DNA from: Sphingomonadales bacterium UBA658
GTDB taxonomy: Bacteria; Pseudomonadota; Alphaproteobacteria; Sphingomonadales; Sphingomonadaceae
Assembly: GCA_002299195.1 (NCBI GenBank)
Contig: DBOA01000155.1
Coordinates: 1-7,855, forward strand
Length of the DNA: 7,855 bases
Direction of reading: 5' to 3'
The position numbers and the translations under genes were made by a program. The number at the start of each line of letters is the position of its first letter. The first letter of the stretch is position 1. The notes beneath the pieces are model-generated. The model did not search any database and was not told the origin of the DNA. It saw only the letters and a list, made by a program, of their open reading frames with translations. Below, piece by piece: positions 6,704-7,855 of this stretch.

Positions 6704-7765
6704 ATGCGTAAAAAATGGCTTTTGGCTGTCCTTGGCGGGCTGGTCGTTGCGGGCGGTGCGGCATATGTAAAGCGTGACGCACTGGCGATGGCGCTGCTTG
6801 CGCGCGCAGCGGACGGCGCAATGTCCCGCAATGTCATGGCGGAATTGCCCGAGAATGCCCTTCATGTCGGATTTTGCGGTACGGGATCGCCCTTACCAAA
6901 TCGTGACCGCGCGGCCGCGTGCACCGTTGTGATCGCCGGTGGCCGGTTGTTTGTTTTCGACATGGGTGAAGGCTCTGGCAAAACCCTGTCTCTCATGGGC
7001 ATGCCACTCGACAAGATTGAAGGCGTGTGGCTCACCCATTTGCACAGCGACCATTTCGAAGGTCTTGGTCCCTTCACGCTGCAGCGTTGGGCAGGGACGA
7101 GCGCGAAGACACCGCTGCCTGTGTCTGGCCCGGAAGGCGTCACGGAAATCACCGATGGGCTGAATGCGGCGTACCGGATTGATTCAACCTACCGCATTGC
7201 CCACCATGGCGCAGCCGTCGTGCCGCAATCGGGCTTTGGCATGACGGGCAAGGCGATCCAGCCGGGCGTGGTTTATGATGCCAATAACGTGCGCATTACT
7301 GCCTTTTCTGTGGACCATGATCCGATCACGCCCGCCTTTGGCTATCGCGTCGATTATAAGGGCCGCAGCGTCACCATATCGGGTGATACCGCGTTCACCC
7401 CTGCGCTTGCCAAAGCCGCCAAGGGGTCTGATTTGTACGTCAGCGAACTGCTGTCGCCGCGCATGGTCGATGCCCTCGCCACCAGCGCGCAAAAGGCTGG
7501 CATGATAAACCGGGCCAAAATCTTCGACGATATCCAGAATTACCATATCAGCCCCGAACAAGCCGCCGATGTGGCAAAGGCGTCCGGCGCAGGCATGTTG
7601 GCCTTCACCCATATCGTCCCATCGGTTACAAAGCCTTTGGAATTTGCGCTGATTGGTGATGCGGCAAGCCGGTATAAGGGACCAATCAAGGTCATGCACG
7701 ATGGCGACCTGATTAGCATTTCTGGCCCTGATGATTTCGAAACACGCAATTTGCTAAACCGATAA
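6704..7765 (+). CDS. Membrane-anchored or exported metallo-beta-lactamase-fold hydrolase
   Basis: From the ATG at 6704 this is a 353-residue protein. An upstream in-frame ATG at 6650 is less likely because GGGGAG lies seven bases before 6704 and the product then starts with a proper signal sequence. MRKK is followed by a hydrophobic run (about residues 5-21), a signal anchor or signal peptide, so the enzyme should face the periplasm. The zinc-binding motif is THLHSDH at 111-117 (H112, H114, D116, H117). Further likely ligands are H205 in VDHDPITPAFGYR, D228 in SGDT, and H303 in FTHIVPS. Motif order and the FGYR block resemble RNase Z and arylsulfatase-like MBL proteins, but export argues against a tRNA-processing role. 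The substrate is unknown. It is divergent from crtY and 21 bases ahead of the next gene. Confidence 0.88.
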   Translation: MRKKWLLAVLGGLVVAGGAAYVKRDALAMALLARAADGAMSRNVMAELPENALHVGFCGTGSPLPNRDRAAACTVVIAGGRLFVFDMGEGSGKTLSLMGMPLDKIEGVWLTHLHSDHFEGLGPFTLQRWAGTSAKTPLPVSGPEGVTEITDGLNAAYRIDSTYRIAHHGAAVVPQSGFGMTGKAIQPGVVYDANNVRITAFSVDHDPITPAFGYRVDYKGRSVTISGDTAFTPALAKAAKGSDLYVSELLSPRMVDALATSAQKAGMINRAKIFDDIQNYHISPEQAADVAKASGAGMLAFTHIVPSVTKPLEFALIGDAASRYKGPIKVMHDGDLISISGPDDFETRNLLNR

Positions 7766-7786
7766 CATAAGGGCTAAAGGCGCCAG

Positions 7787-7855
7787 ATGGGCTCTTGGCT
7801 GATCTTGCTTTTATCAACACTGGCGATGACCGCGATTGTCGGCGTGCGCTATCTC
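7787..7855 (+). CDS. N-terminus of a membrane protein (partial)
   Basis: An ATG at 7787, with AAAGG six bases upstream, opens a frame that runs off the right edge. The 23 visible residues (MGSWLILLLSTLAMTAIVGV, then RYL) form one hydrophobic segment, so this is a membrane helix or signal sequence at the start of the protein. It lies 21 bases after the hydrolase stop on the same strand and is probably co-transcribed. A fatty-acid-hydroxylase or sterol-desaturase-type membrane enzyme is one possibility, given the pigment context, but too little is visible to support it. No function is assigned. Confidence 0.6.
   Translation, partial: MGSWLILLLSTLAMTAIVGVRYL

Noticed and set aside
7184..7699. 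A 171-codon minus-strand frame inside the MBL hydrolase gene.
   Set aside because: It is fully contained in a gene with clear zinc-binding motifs and has no independent support.

Overview
The window looks like chromosomal DNA of a pigmented alphaproteobacterium, most likely of the order Sphingomonadales. This rests on recalled family resemblance, since no database search was possible. The DNA is GC-rich and densely coding. It carries a compact beta-carotene operon whose CrtY, CrtI and CrtB proteins read like sphingomonad versions, and a PmbA/TldE protein next to a CysQ/SuhB-type phosphatase.

Layout. Positions 2-100 hold the last codons of an unidentified gene that ends in a membrane helix. 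Next, on the plus strand, come pmbA/tldE (147-1493) and an inositol-monophosphatase-family gene (1486-2286) that overlap by 8 bases. A 52-base convergent gap with a bulged hairpin separates them from the minus-strand operon. That operon reads, in transcription order, crtY (6542-5373), crtI (5376-3889), a LOG-family Rossmann gene (3892-3311) and crtB (3274-2339). The first three overlap through ATGA and GTGA junctions, and crtB starts 36 bases after the LOG stop. A 161-base divergent intergenic region (6543-6703) holds a near-perfect 21-base palindrome and weak promoter-like elements. To its right, on the plus strand, are an N-terminally anchored metallo-beta-lactamase-fold hydrolase (6704-7765) and the first 23 codons of a membrane protein cut off by the window edge.

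How the genes work together. CrtB makes phytoene from geranylgeranyl diphosphate, CrtI desaturates it toward lycopene, and CrtY closes the beta rings to give beta-carotene. No hydroxylase (CrtZ), ketolase (CrtW) or 2-hydroxylase (CrtG) is visible, so any xanthophyll steps are encoded elsewhere or by the truncated last gene. The LOG-like nucleotide hydrolase inside the pigment operon is the oddest element, because its usual substrate (isoprenylated or plain nucleoside monophosphates) has no known role in carotenoid synthesis. PmbA/TldE normally works with TldD, which is not in the window.

I see no mobile elements, CRISPR arrays, RNA genes, phage genes or defence systems, and nothing that I would call a clearly new system. 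The points worth a second look are the LOG gene inside the crt operon, the palindrome between the divergent genes, and the uncharacterised MBL hydrolase facing the operon.
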